Shown in pieces: positions 1 to 8,786 of a stretch of 64,000 nucleotides of DNA. The notes below the pieces were generated by a model that saw only the letters and a program-made list of their open reading frames with translations, was not told where the DNA came from and ran no database searches. The stretch covers positions 1-64,000 of the forward strand of contig CAJBLH010000229.1 in the NCBI GenBank assembly GCA_903953895.1, read 5' to 3'. The position numbers and the translations under genes were made by a program. Each line of letters opens with the position of its first letter. Within the stretch, counting starts at the first letter, position 1. The DNA is from an uncultured Desulfobacteraceae bacterium (lineage in GTDB: Bacteria > Desulfobacterota > Desulfobacteria > Desulfobacterales > Desulfatirhabdiaceae).

Positions 1-5
1 GACAC

Positions 6-119
6 CACGAAGCTCATGCTTCGTGTCATTTCCCATGATGATTCGAATGTATGAGAAATGACATGAACACGGGAAGCGGGAGCTTCCCGACTGGGTTCCC
101 AAGCTGGAGCTTGGGAACC
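6..119. repeat. Three tandem hairpins with AAGC-N4-GCTT core
   Basis: Three perfect inverted repeats follow one another: arms 6-13/18-25, 71-77/82-88 and 94-104/109-119. Each has a four-base loop and the same core, AAGC-N4-GCTT, although the flanking stem bases differ (CACG, GGG, GGTTCCC). They lie downstream of the pqi operon. They could act as a terminator or mRNA 3' end structure, but no T-run follows, so a REP-like dispersed palindrome is the better reading. The structure is seen directly; the repeat family is inference. Confidence 0.6.
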
Positions 120-234
120 AGCGGCAAATAAAATCATTCACCGGATCGACCGAAACGATGGTTGTCCCCGGCTTTCACGTCAATCCACGATGAGCCAGAA
201 TTATTAGGTGTACGGTGCGGGCGGCCATTTGCCA

Positions 235-843
235 TTATGGCGATTTGCGCTGCTTTTTGATTGCATCTGCAACCTCCATGCTGAGGGCAGCCAGTGTTCG
301 GCTTTGCGCATTTACCATGTCCGGATAACCCGGTCCGGCAATTTTTTCTGTATATAAAGACTGCGTTACGGCGATGATTTTCTGATTCTGCATGTCCTTG
401 AGTGTCCAGACGGCGTTCAGCCAGGCGCTTTCTTCCGGTATGCCGTCGAAACGGTTGATGTTTACCACCACCCGATAGTCCGGTTCGATAAGCAGTTCAT
501 CCGTCGATACGGTAGCCCCTTCCCTGGCCAGAAGAATGCCAAGGTCCTCCGCAAGAATGCGTTTGATGTCGTCTTTCAAGACCCCCGCCCATTTATGAAA
601 TTCGGAATAACTCACCTGATTGTCGTTTGTCCGGATGGCGATCTGGGGTCGTTTCAAGCTGTCCGGAAGGATGACCGGCCCGACTGATACGGTAAAATGT
701 GCTTTCAAAGTCTGGCCCGCTTCCTGCCGCTGCATTGGATTCAGGGTGTAATACTGAGCCGGCGGGCTTTTTGCGAAACAGCCGAAAAGTGCTGACAGAC
801 AAAGAAGCATTCCCAATACACCACAATATTTTTTGAGATTCAT
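235..843 (-). CDS. pqiC: PqiC/YmbA-family lipoprotein of a Pqi (MCE) lipid-transport system
   Basis: A 202-residue lipoprotein, the expected size for PqiC, the outer-membrane-anchored partner of the PqiAB envelope-spanning complex. A hydrophobic N-terminus ends in a lipobox LFGC with the lipidated Cys at residue 22, followed by the characteristic 'YYTL' strand start of the ABC-type transport auxiliary fold. Its ATG overlaps the pqiB stop by four bases (ATGA), and AAGGA precedes it, so it is the last gene of a translationally coupled operon. By analogy with E. coli it would help move phospholipids between inner and outer membranes. Family assignment is firm; the transported lipid is not known. 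Confidence 0.85.
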   Translation of the reverse strand: MNLKKYCGVLGMLLCLSALFGCFAKSPPAQYYTLNPMQRQEAGQTLKAHFTVSVGPVILPDSLKRPQIAIRTNDNQVSYSEFHKWAGVLKDDIKRILAEDLGILLAREGATVSTDELLIEPDYRVVVNINRFDGIPEESAWLNAVWTLKDMQNQKIIAVTQSLYTEKIAGPGYPDMVNAQSRTLAALSMEVADAIKKQRKSP

Positions 844-2510
844 TTTTTCGATCCTTTTCCGGTAATGATCGACTCCGGATGATTTTCAAGGTATTCCACC
901 AGTACCCGTAGAGAGCGGGCAGCATCCGAGAATTCTTCGAGCATTTCTTTCATGTGGTATTGCAGGGGAGAATCCGTTTCAAGAACCGCCTTGGATGTGG
1001 CCAGCGATGACTTGGCCTGCTTCAGCACATCATTTAGTTCAGGGGTTGTTCCTGTGCGAAGTGCAGCCATCAGCATTTGAATTTCCTGAATGGCCGTATT
1101 CAGAGAGGAAATGGTCTCCTTGATTTCCGGAGAATTGGTAATCTGACGGGTACCCTTGAGCGTGTCCTTGAGGTCGCTTCCAATCTGATCGATGGGGAGT
1201 CTGTCGAGTTTGGTGATAAACTGGCTGACTTTGTTGGCGATTTCCTCGATCTGTGTCGGAAGGGTTGGAATGACAGGATAATCGCCCTGATAGGTAACGC
1301 GTTTTGGCTCTGCATTCGGAAAGAAATCCAGCGCCACGTACTGCTGACCGGTAACCAGATTGCCAGTCTTCAACTGGGCATGCAGCCCTTTTGCAATCAG
1401 ATAATCAATGACTTTACCAGGTTCTTTCATGCTGTTGTTATTCTTTAAATACAGCCGGTCGGGCTCGATGACGATCCTTACCGGTATATCAAATGTTTTC
1501 TTGGTGGCATCGTACTCCAGTTTTAAATCGATCACCTCACCCACCTGAATGCCCCGGAACTCTACCGGCGCTCCCGGTGAAAGACCCCTTACCGAAGTAT
1601 CGAAATTCAGAAGAAACAGCTTTTTTTCTGCATAATCTTTTTTTTCTGCGGCATCCTTGTTGGAATATAAGATGAAAATTGCGTCTTCCTGGGCCGGCGG
1701 CCCGGGGATATCATAATTATTCGGTATATCGAAAGTAATGCCGCCGACCATCAATGATACAAAAGACTCCGTCTGGATGCGGATTCCCTGAGCATCTAAT
1801 TTCATATCGAAACCGCTTGCATTCCAGAAGCGGGAGTTTTCATGGACATACTGGTGAAAGGGGGCATTGATAAAAACCTTGAAGATGATACTCGTGCCCT
1901 CGGTAGATAGAGTATAGGCAATTACTTTTCCGACCGTAATCTGCCGGTAGTAAACCGGAGCCCCGATTTCAATCGAGCCTTTGCGATCCGCCTTCAGTGT
2001 AAAAATGCGGCCGGGATCCACGGTGTTCACGATGGGAGGGTCCTCCAGGCCCTGAAATTTAAGCGTGTGCTTGCCGGGCTTTCCAGGATCAACATCGATA
2101 TAGGCGCCGGAGAGCAGGGTGCTGAGTCCGGACACACCGTAAGCGGCAACACGGGCGCGAACCACCCAGAAACGCGTGTTTTCCGTGAGATAGGGATCTG
2201 CACCTTTGATAAACTGAGCTTTGACCGAAACCCTGGAAAGATCATCCGTCAGAGACAATTCCGTAACCTGTCCAACATCTACATCCTTGAATTTGATCTT
2301 GGTTTTGCCGGCCTCGATGCCTTCGGCGGTCTTGAAGGTGATGGTGATCTCAGGACCTTTTTCAGACATGGTTTTATAGATAAGCCATCCGCCGATCAAA
2401 GCTGCAACCACAGGAACAATCCACACCAGGGAGAATTGACGTTTTCTGGACTGGATGACGGGTTCAGAAAATTCAGAGATATCGGGTTCAGGCGGGGTGT
2501 TTTCGTGCAT
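840..2510 (-). CDS. pqiB: PqiB, MCE-domain protein
   Basis: A 556-residue protein with a short cytoplasmic N-terminus, one membrane helix (about residues 28-48, beginning 'FSLVWIVPVVAALIGG') and three successive MCE domains. The repeated motif 'G..V..RGI.VG.V' appears as KIKFKDVDVGQV, PVYYRQITVGKV and PVEFRGIQVGEV. A C-terminal helical region of about 150 residues follows. This is PqiB architecture: stacked MCE rings plus a needle that spans the periplasm. A GGAG ribosome-binding site precedes the ATG, and the gene overlaps the pqiA-like gene upstream by 23 bases. It is expected to work with the PqiA halves and PqiC in envelope lipid transport and membrane integrity. Confidence 0.9.
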   Translation of the reverse strand: MHENTPPEPDISEFSEPVIQSRKRQFSLVWIVPVVAALIGGWLIYKTMSEKGPEITITFKTAEGIEAGKTKIKFKDVDVGQVTELSLTDDLSRVSVKAQFIKGADPYLTENTRFWVVRARVAAYGVSGLSTLLSGAYIDVDPGKPGKHTLKFQGLEDPPIVNTVDPGRIFTLKADRKGSIEIGAPVYYRQITVGKVIAYTLSTEGTSIIFKVFINAPFHQYVHENSRFWNASGFDMKLDAQGIRIQTESFVSLMVGGITFDIPNNYDIPGPPAQEDAIFILYSNKDAAEKKDYAEKKLFLLNFDTSVRGLSPGAPVEFRGIQVGEVIDLKLEYDATKKTFDIPVRIVIEPDRLYLKNNNSMKEPGKVIDYLIAKGLHAQLKTGNLVTGQQYVALDFFPNAEPKRVTYQGDYPVIPTLPTQIEEIANKVSQFITKLDRLPIDQIGSDLKDTLKGTRQITNSPEIKETISSLNTAIQEIQMLMAALRTGTTPELNDVLKQAKSSLATSKAVLETDSPLQYHMKEMLEEFSDAARSLRVLVEYLENHPESIITGKGSKK

Positions 2511-3141
2511 CTTCGAGCTCCTTTATATCCCAGATCAAGCGGGGATCAAAACTCATGGCGGCAAACATGGTGATGACCACCACAGCGGCAAAAAACACCG
2601 CACCTTTCTGAGCCTCGATATTGGCTACAGCGCCCAAATGAACCAGCGCCACCAGAATGGTTACCACAAAAATATCCATCATCGACCAGCGGCCGATGGC
2701 TTCCGTAAGTCGATAAAGACGGGTGCGATCCCTCTGCCTCCAACAGGAGCGGCGTTGGACAGAGACCAGAAGAAATGTAAGGATTATCAGTTTGAACAGT
2801 GGTACGAATACACTGGCCACAAAAATGATCAGGCCGATCGGCCACATTCCCGATGTGATAAAATAAATGACGCCGCTCATGATGGTGTCTGTCTGCACCA
2901 CGCCCAGGGAGGTGACTTTGGTAATCGGGATCAGATTGGCTGGAATATAGAACAAGAATGCCGCCAGGATAAGCGCCCAGGTACGTGCAATGCTGTTGCG
3001 CTTGCGTGAGCGAAGGGTCGCCCCGCAACGGGGGCATTTCCCAAGCGAATCATCCATTGCCGGGTGTTTTCGGATAAGCAGATGGCAGATCGTGCAACTC
3101 ACCAGAGAGGCGGTTTTGGCGGTCAGCGGGGTGGATGGCAT
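2488..3141 (-). CDS. PqiA-like half protein (second copy)
   Basis: Inner-membrane protein of the paraquat-inducible protein A family, about 217 residues: one zinc-ribbon pair (CTIC near the N-terminus, CPRC about 22 residues later) followed by four predicted membrane helices. E. coli PqiA carries two such ribbon-plus-helix units in one chain; here each unit is its own gene, and this is the downstream one. ATG 3141 is chosen because GGGAG lies eight bases upstream; an in-frame ATG at 3156 would add five residues. It overlaps the first half gene and pqiB, indicating translational coupling and a hetero-complex that replaces full-length PqiA. Confidence 0.8.
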   Translation of the reverse strand: MPSTPLTAKTASLVSCTICHLLIRKHPAMDDSLGKCPRCGATLRSRKRNSIARTWALILAAFLFYIPANLIPITKVTSLGVVQTDTIMSGVIYFITSGMWPIGLIIFVASVFVPLFKLIILTFLLVSVQRRSCWRQRDRTRLYRLTEAIGRWSMMDIFVVTILVALVHLGAVANIEAQKGAVFFAAVVVITMFAAMSFDPRLIWDIKELEDARKHPA

Positions 3142-3746
3142 CCGTTTTTCTCCCATTGATCCCAGACCAGATGCGGGTCAAGGGATGCCAGACAGGCAGC
3201 CAGTACGAAAATAAGCGCCATGAAACAGAATACGGCGATATCCGGCAGGATCTGCGCCATTTTCGCCAGTTTGACAATGGAGACAAGAATTCCGACCATG
3301 AAAACCTCCATCATGCTCCAGGGCTGAATGATCTGCATCCAACGAAAAACATGAAACATGCCGGGAGGCCGATGCTGAAATTTTAAAGGAAGCAGGACGT
3401 AGATCAGCGATAGAAGCTGAGCTAAAGGAGCAATGACGGTTGTAAACAAAACCAGAAGCGCCAGCCACGGCATTCCTGATTTATAGAACTGTTGAATCCC
3501 GGTCAGCAGGAGTGTGTGCCGTACCTGACCCTGGATTTTAAAACCGAGAAACGGAAATGAATTGGCCATGATCAGCAGCATCAGCCCGGTGATCGCCAAT
3601 GCCAGCGTGCGTTCGAGGCTGTTTTTTTTGGTCTTTATGAGAGAGGCGCCACATCGTCTGCAGGTAGCCGACATTCCCTCTGAAATGGCCGGAATCCGGT
3701 GAAGAAGATCACAGTCGTGACATGCCATGAAAGAGCCGGCTTTCAT
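3123..3746 (-). CDS. PqiA-like half protein (first copy)
   Basis: A 207-residue homologue of the neighbouring half-size PqiA. A zinc ribbon (CHDC ... CRRC) is followed by four hydrophobic helices with the PqiA-typical 'ANSFPFLGFK' segment after helix one and 'WSMMEVFMVGILVS' later. AAGGA lies eight bases before the ATG, and the start overlaps the stop of the exported unknown protein upstream (ATGA). Together with the second copy it covers the two-domain layout of canonical PqiA. The two halves are clearly diverged, so they are not a recent duplication. Confidence 0.82.
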   Translation of the reverse strand: MKAGSFMACHDCDLLHRIPAISEGMSATCRRCGASLIKTKKNSLERTLALAITGLMLLIMANSFPFLGFKIQGQVRHTLLLTGIQQFYKSGMPWLALLVLFTTVIAPLAQLLSLIYVLLPLKFQHRPPGMFHVFRWMQIIQPWSMMEVFMVGILVSIVKLAKMAQILPDIAVFCFMALIFVLAACLASLDPHLVWDQWEKNGCHPPR

Positions 3747-5026
3747 CCGTTATTCCTTATGAGTTTATCTGCGGCGTTTTCATGCGTCATCCATTTTCTT
3801 GCCTGCAAAGCGGATTTCGCTTGTTTACTGAGCGTACCCAATGTCCACAGTTCGATTCCGGCGCCTTTGCCCTGTTCAGCGGCTGTCAAATCTTCGGCCA
3901 CGCCTGCAATGCGCTCGCTCCAGATAAGGTGATCCGTTGGCAGAAGAACAACCGTGGCGCCATTATCTTTGATGCTTTTGACAATACGAGCCATGGGAGC
4001 AAAACTTTTCAGCGGAGCAACATTCTTGTGGTATCCAGCCGAAAGTACGGCGATTTCAGTGATAAATTCGGCCATATCCGGGTTGCTGGCCTGAAGTCCG
4101 ATTTTAATGAATATTCCGCGATTGAACACGCCTTCCATCGAATCGAGAGCAGCCACCATTACAGTCTCCAAAGCCGGCGTAAAGACAGGGTTGTTTAGAA
4201 AAAGATCCACGGTATCGGCATCAAACCCCATGGTCAGCAATTTATTCTTGTTCTGCACCCAGAGTTTGGATGGTGGCGTATTGTTGATGACATCATTGAG
4301 AAGACGCGCTGTGCCGGATGTCGTCAGTACCAGTCCGCCCACTCCGGGAACGACACTTGTCGCCAGCCCGACACCGATGCCGCCAAGATAATCGGCCATT
4401 GCCAGCCGGTCAAGTTCATCCTGCAGCACTTTATTTCTCGAATAGATGCTGACACCAAACTTGGTGGCGATTTGCCCCTTTGATTTGGTGTATCCAACAA
4501 CCTGAGCGAATTTACTGTCTTCGGTATCGGTCGTCTCTCTTCTGCCGATGGTTTCGGCGGTACGGCTGAACAGATCTCCGACGCCTTCTGCTGCGCCACT
4601 CAGGGTGGAAACGGGCTTGGTAATCAGGTTTTTAATACCTGTGACAGTTTTCTCTCCGGTTTGCTCAACCGATTTTACGGCGGTGTCCTCGGTTTTCACA
4701 TCCTTCATAACTGCAATAGCGCCCAGTTCATGGATCAGGATATTCAGGGCCATGAGCGAGTTTGCCTGAAAAGTTCCATACGGTGAGTTCACCGTGAAAC
4801 GATAGAACATTCCGTCATATTGCACCCGATCATCGACCGTGTGGTACGGACCCTTGATTTGCTCGGGTTTTAAGATGGTTTCGGCGATAATATAAGTTGG
4901 ATATTCATATTCTGCGGCCTTTGCAGACAGAGGGACTCTGAAAAGAAGGCAGAAAATGAGCAGCGAAAAGATCAAATCACGGCGCCATGCAGCGCCCCAT
5001 CGCAATGGCTGGCATAACATCAACAT
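3743..5026 (-). CDS. Exported protein of unknown function, first gene of the pqi operon
   Basis: A 427-residue protein I do not recognise. It has a strong ribosome-binding site (AGGAGGAA) and a Sec signal peptide (hydrophobic core about residues 17-34, cleavage near AKAAE). A central Gly/Val-rich stretch around residues 215-245 ('GGIGVGLATSVVPGVGG') resembles a membrane hairpin or amphipathic segment. The following C-terminal half has a Rossmann-like alternation ('GATVVLLPTDHLIWSE'). It overlaps the first pqiA-like gene by four bases, so it is co-translated with the lipid-transport complex and probably acts in the periplasm or outer membrane with it. No enzymatic motif is visible. Confidence 0.7.
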   Translation of the reverse strand: MLMLCQPLRWGAAWRRDLIFSLLIFCLLFRVPLSAKAAEYEYPTYIIAETILKPEQIKGPYHTVDDRVQYDGMFYRFTVNSPYGTFQANSLMALNILIHELGAIAVMKDVKTEDTAVKSVEQTGEKTVTGIKNLITKPVSTLSGAAEGVGDLFSRTAETIGRRETTDTEDSKFAQVVGYTKSKGQIATKFGVSIYSRNKVLQDELDRLAMADYLGGIGVGLATSVVPGVGGLVLTTSGTARLLNDVINNTPPSKLWVQNKNKLLTMGFDADTVDLFLNNPVFTPALETVMVAALDSMEGVFNRGIFIKIGLQASNPDMAEFITEIAVLSAGYHKNVAPLKSFAPMARIVKSIKDNGATVVLLPTDHLIWSERIAGVAEDLTAAEQGKGAGIELWTLGTLSKQAKSALQARKWMTHENAADKLIRNNG

Positions 5027-5168
5027 AAAATTCCTCCTGGTCGCTCGTGACCGAGCATTATTTATTAAGATTTACCGCATCATCCGCCCTCTGGAATCAA
5101 TCCAGCCTGATAAATATCATACCATTGGTATTTTGCAACATCACATTTGCTCTGAAAAGCTCAGCAAT

Positions 5169-5191
5169 CCATTTCGACAGAGCCGAAATGG
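5169..5191. repeat. Perfect 8-bp inverted repeat upstream of the pqi operon
   Basis: CCATTTCG (5169-5176) and CGAAATGG (5184-5191) form a perfect stem with a seven-base loop. It lies in the 216-base gap between the 3' end of the GAP-like gene and the start of the exported protein that heads the pqi operon. No T-run is next to it on either strand, so a terminator is not well supported. An operator in the pqi promoter region is possible but unproven. Confidence 0.3.
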
Positions 5192-5242
5192 TTCACCATC
5201 ATAAATAATTGCAACTCAGAATCCGTCAACCGAGGCAATCAT

Positions 5243-5902
5243 TCATATTTTACCGAGGTGATCGAATCCGAGAATAAACAGATAAATCGCAATTAAAATC
5301 ATGGTGATATTGGTGATATTTTTTTTGTTTTTCTCTAGAAATTTCCCAAGAGGATGGATGATAGCAAGCGCCTTTTCTTTGTTGAAGAGAAAAATGAGCC
5401 AGATCACGATCAGGGGCAGCATCGAAATGATCATGATCAGCGCACACAAAACGGTTGATGGCATTATGGGAAGATGGGCGCCAGACACATCTTTTACGGC
5501 ATCGATATAAGGCGGCACCGTATTGGCGCTGAGCAGCCGGATGACCATGCCGGAAACCACATAAGCCGATACGCCGCCCTGCATCTTGCTTTCCTTTTTC
5601 TTCCTGGGCGCCTTTTTCTTCTTCAGGGATAACAGGACGACAATCAGACAGATCGCAGCCAGTGTGAAATTCACGCCGGCATGAATGTTGTGATGATGTG
5701 GCGAGGACGCCGCATGGCCGATGGATAAGAGAACGACAAGCGTGAGGCCGGCATTGGCGACAATGCCTCCGACAATGATTGCCAGGCCGTTGCGCAACTG
5801 ATTTTCAGGCGCCAGAAGGGCTGTGAAAAATATCAGAAAAGAGGTGATACTGACAGAAGCAGCCAGAGAAAGCGGCAGTGTCGTCAGAAAGATTTGAATC
5901 AT
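5243..5902 (-). CDS. GAP-family (Sap/sulfolipid-addressing-like) membrane protein
   Basis: A 219-residue polytopic membrane protein with about six hydrophobic helices: an N-terminal pair, a Lys-rich cytoplasmic loop after the third or fourth helix (KKKKAPRKKKE), then further helices. Topology and length resemble the GAP / 'Sap, sulfolipid-1-addressing' superfamily, related to LysE-type exporters. ATG 5902 is chosen because AAGGAT sits eight to nine bases upstream and the protein then begins directly with a helix. The open frame continues upstream to 6217, but that extension lacks a ribosome-binding site and runs into the divergent gene's leader. Family call is moderate; substrate unknown. Confidence 0.6.
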   Translation of the reverse strand: MIQIFLTTLPLSLAASVSITSFLIFFTALLAPENQLRNGLAIIVGGIVANAGLTLVVLLSIGHAASSPHHHNIHAGVNFTLAAICLIVVLLSLKKKKAPRKKKESKMQGGVSAYVVSGMVIRLLSANTVPPYIDAVKDVSGAHLPIMPSTVLCALIMIISMLPLIVIWLIFLFNKEKALAIIHPLGKFLEKNKKNITNITMILIAIYLFILGFDHLGKI

Positions 5903-6192
5903 TCCATTGATCCTTGTCGATGCGTCTGTAGCCGGGATGACAAGGCCGTCGGCTGCCCGATCGCTATGCCAAACATTATCGGGGGATCGCAAACCTGTCT
6001 TTTCGGGAATAATTAACGCATCATCGTGTATCATGTCAATGTCTAACCATTGAAGCCGGCAGCACCTGTGGTTCCGCGAAAAAAAGAGATGCAAAGGAAT
6101 CGTCAGATGTGATATGACAAATCCCAAAATGGCGAAAATCGATAGTGTCACTTCATCACAACATCCAGGTCCGGCACGATAAGATGGTGAAA

Positions 6193-7014
6193 ATGAAAAA
6201 TGATCCGTTGTCCACAAAATACACGCTACACGTCATTTTATTGAGCGTCAGCTTATTTTTTAATGTATCTGTCTACGCTCGGGATATTTCCCCTGAAACA
6301 AACAAATTGCTTGATATGACCTATACTTTTGACAACAGTACAATTTATTGGCCGACAGCCGAACCATTCAAACTGGAAAAATTGAATTGGGGTATCTCGG
6401 AAGGCGGCTGGTGGTATGCTTCAAATAATTATGGCGCTTCTGAACACGGCGGCACCCATGCAGATGCGCCCATTCATTTTTCTGAAAAAGGAAAAACGAT
6501 CGATCAGATACCGTTGCAAGATTGGATTGGTCCGGCCGTCAGAATCGACGTTGTTTCAAAATGTCTGGTAAACAGAGATTATCTGTTAACGATTGAAGAT
6601 ATAAAACAGTGGGAATCGACATACGGCGCAATACCGGATAAGGCATGGGTACTCATGTATACAGGAATCGGTACAAGATATTATCCTGATAAGGAAAAAG
6701 TTCTGGGAACTGCAAAAACCGGAAATGATGCGCTTCCTGAATTGAGCTTTCCGGGATTTTCAGCAGAAGCTGCAGCGTTTTTGGTCAATGAAAGGAATAT
6801 CAGAGGCATCGGTCTGGATACACCCAGTATCGATTATGGGAAATCAAAAGATTTCAAGGTGCATCGAATTTGTTTTGCAGCCAACAAACTGGCTGTTGAA
6901 AATATTGCCAATCTTGATAAGTTACCGGCCATGGGGGCGATATTTTATGTCATCCCCATGTTGATAAAGGATGGCACAGGTGCGCCTGCCCGAGCTTTTG
7001 CCGTATTGCCTTAG
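6193..7014 (+). CDS. Exported cyclase-family metal-dependent hydrolase (kynurenine formamidase-like)
   Basis: A 273-residue protein with a signal peptide (cleavage near VYARD) and the cyclase / kynurenine formamidase fold signature HGGTHADAPIHF, whose His and Asp residues bind the metal. The C-terminal 'GIGLDTPSIDYG' segment is also typical. Members hydrolyse N-formylkynurenine, isatin or related amides; the substrate here cannot be read. ATG 6193 is preferred because GGTGA lies just before it; in-frame starts at 6184 and 6145 are less likely. It is convergent with sat-cysC and divergent from the GAP-like gene. A periplasmic location is unusual for kynurenine formamidases and argues for a different amide or ester substrate. 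Confidence 0.75.
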   Translation: MKNDPLSTKYTLHVILLSVSLFFNVSVYARDISPETNKLLDMTYTFDNSTIYWPTAEPFKLEKLNWGISEGGWWYASNNYGASEHGGTHADAPIHFSEKGKTIDQIPLQDWIGPAVRIDVVSKCLVNRDYLLTIEDIKQWESTYGAIPDKAWVLMYTGIGTRYYPDKEKVLGTAKTGNDALPELSFPGFSAEAAAFLVNERNIRGIGLDTPSIDYGKSKDFKVHRICFAANKLAVENIANLDKLPAMGAIFYVIPMLIKDGTGAPARAFAVLP

Positions 7015-7048
7015 CGGAGACAATGGGGACTATGCTCGGAGCTGAAAA

Positions 7049-8761
7049 TCACCGCGTATATCCTGCCCGTTCCAGATACAGCAGCACTTCCTGGGCCGCT
7101 TCATCCGGAGTCATATCCGTCGTGTCGATGTAGACTTCAGGATTTTCCGGGATTTCATAGGGATCATTGACGCCTGTGAATTCCTTGATAAGTCCGGCGC
7201 GTGCTTTGGCATAGAGGCCTTTTCGATCTCTGTTTTCGCAGACTTCAACCGGAGTTCCGACATGTACCTCGATAAAACCGCCATATTTTTCAATGAGCTG
7301 ACGAATGTGCCGACGCGTCGAGGCATAGGGCGCGATCGGCGCACAGATCGCGATTCCCCTGTTTTTTGTGATTTCACTGGCCACATACCCGATGCGTTTG
7401 ACATTGAGATCCCGATGTTCTTTGGAAAATCCCAGCTCGCTCGACAGGTTTTGACGGACAATATCGCCGTCCAGAAGGGTAACCGGCCGGCTTCGCATTT
7501 CGATGAATCGCGCATAAAGGATTCGCGCGACCGTGGATTTTCCGGCGCCCGACAGACCGGTAAAAAAAATGGTTACCCCCTGCTTGTGCCGAGGAGGATA
7601 GGCTTGTTGGATGGTATCAACCACATCGGGAAATGAAAACCAGTCTGGTATCTTTCGGCTGTTTCGAAGTTTGATGTGAAATTCGTCATTGCTCATCAAA
7701 CGGGTCTGTACCCCTTTGGGCACTTCACTGACCGGCAGAAAAACATCTTCATCCGCCACGTAAACCATTTCTTCAACAGCAACGATTTCAATTCCCAGCT
7801 CATCGTTAAAGGACACTGCCAGATTCATGGCCGCATCTCTTGCATAAAAAGGTTTTCCGTCGGCGTTCGGAGCCGGACTGGCATGATTTGGTCCAACGAT
7901 AAAATGTGTGCATCCATAATTCTTCCGAATGACGGCATGCCACAAAGCTTCCCGGGGCCCTGCCATCCGCATGGCAAGCGGAATGAGGCTAAGCTGCATC
8001 ATGTTGGCCGGATAGTTTTTTCCCGCAGACAGATAACAATGGATTCGCGTATAGGCGTCGATGTCGCCGGGAGTGACATTGCCCGCCACCGGATGAAGCA
8101 AAAGATTGGCTTTGACCTGAGCCATGGCTCGGAGCGTCAGTTCATACTGAACCCGATGCAGCGGATTTCGTGTATGAAAACCAACGATGCGACGCCAGCC
8201 CAGTCTTTTAAACAGATGACGCATTTCAAGCGGCGAATGCCACATGCTTTTAAAGGCGGCATGCAACGGCGGCTGAATTCCTTCAACGGTTCCACCCGCA
8301 TAATATTTTCCAGGCGAATCAAACAGAGAACAAACGCCGGTATGTTCCGGATTCCGGGTGCCGTATACCGCTTCAGCCTCCTTCTCTTTTTCGATGGGCC
8401 AGATATCCTGAATATGCAGAACCGCCAGCATAAACCCTTCGTTATCGCGAAGGGCCGCCGATTGACCGGATTCCAGTTGCTGCGCTTCCGACGCTGAAAT
8501 CCCCAGGCAGACCGGAATCGGCCAAAGGGTATTATCCTGAAGCCGCATGCGATCCAGAACCGATTCATAGTCACTTCGGTTCATAAATCCTTTCAGTGGT
8601 GAAAAAGCGCCGTTTAACAAGAGTTCAAGATCGAAAACAGCAGACCGAGAAAGCGTGATGCTCTGAAGATTTCTGGAAAGCGCCTTCAATGCGCTTGCCC
8701 GATCATCACTGACAATCAAATTGACGAGTTCACCACCGTGGGCGGCATAAGAGGAAATCAT
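7049..8761 (-). CDS. Bifunctional sulfate adenylyltransferase / adenylylsulfate kinase
   Basis: A 570-residue fusion. Residues about 1-380 are ATP sulfurylase (sulfate + ATP to APS), with the PUA-like N-domain and the nucleotide-binding motif HTRNPLHR. Residues about 395-570 are APS kinase (APS to PAPS), with Walker A GLSGAGKST and the substrate segment 'LDGDIVRQNL'. Order Sat-CysC matches bacterial PAPS synthases. The usual second ATP-sulfurylase motif GRDHAG is replaced by GPNHAS (residues about 292-297), keeping only the His. A sulfate reducer uses APS directly, so a PAPS-forming fusion points to sulfation of a metabolite or polymer rather than to respiration. Cytoplasmic, apparently monocistronic. 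Confidence 0.9.
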   Translation of the reverse strand: MISSYAAHGGELVNLIVSDDRASALKALSRNLQSITLSRSAVFDLELLLNGAFSPLKGFMNRSDYESVLDRMRLQDNTLWPIPVCLGISASEAQQLESGQSAALRDNEGFMLAVLHIQDIWPIEKEKEAEAVYGTRNPEHTGVCSLFDSPGKYYAGGTVEGIQPPLHAAFKSMWHSPLEMRHLFKRLGWRRIVGFHTRNPLHRVQYELTLRAMAQVKANLLLHPVAGNVTPGDIDAYTRIHCYLSAGKNYPANMMQLSLIPLAMRMAGPREALWHAVIRKNYGCTHFIVGPNHASPAPNADGKPFYARDAAMNLAVSFNDELGIEIVAVEEMVYVADEDVFLPVSEVPKGVQTRLMSNDEFHIKLRNSRKIPDWFSFPDVVDTIQQAYPPRHKQGVTIFFTGLSGAGKSTVARILYARFIEMRSRPVTLLDGDIVRQNLSSELGFSKEHRDLNVKRIGYVASEITKNRGIAICAPIAPYASTRRHIRQLIEKYGGFIEVHVGTPVEVCENRDRKGLYAKARAGLIKEFTGVNDPYEIPENPEVYIDTTDMTPDEAAQEVLLYLERAGYTR

Positions 8762-8786
8762 GCAGGAGACTCCAGACGAGGCGACA

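Noticed and set aside
5903-6217. N-terminal extension of the GAP-like protein by 105 residues
   Set aside because: No ribosome-binding site, low protein-likeness, and overlap with the divergent gene's leader. ATG 5902 has AAGGAT at the right distance.
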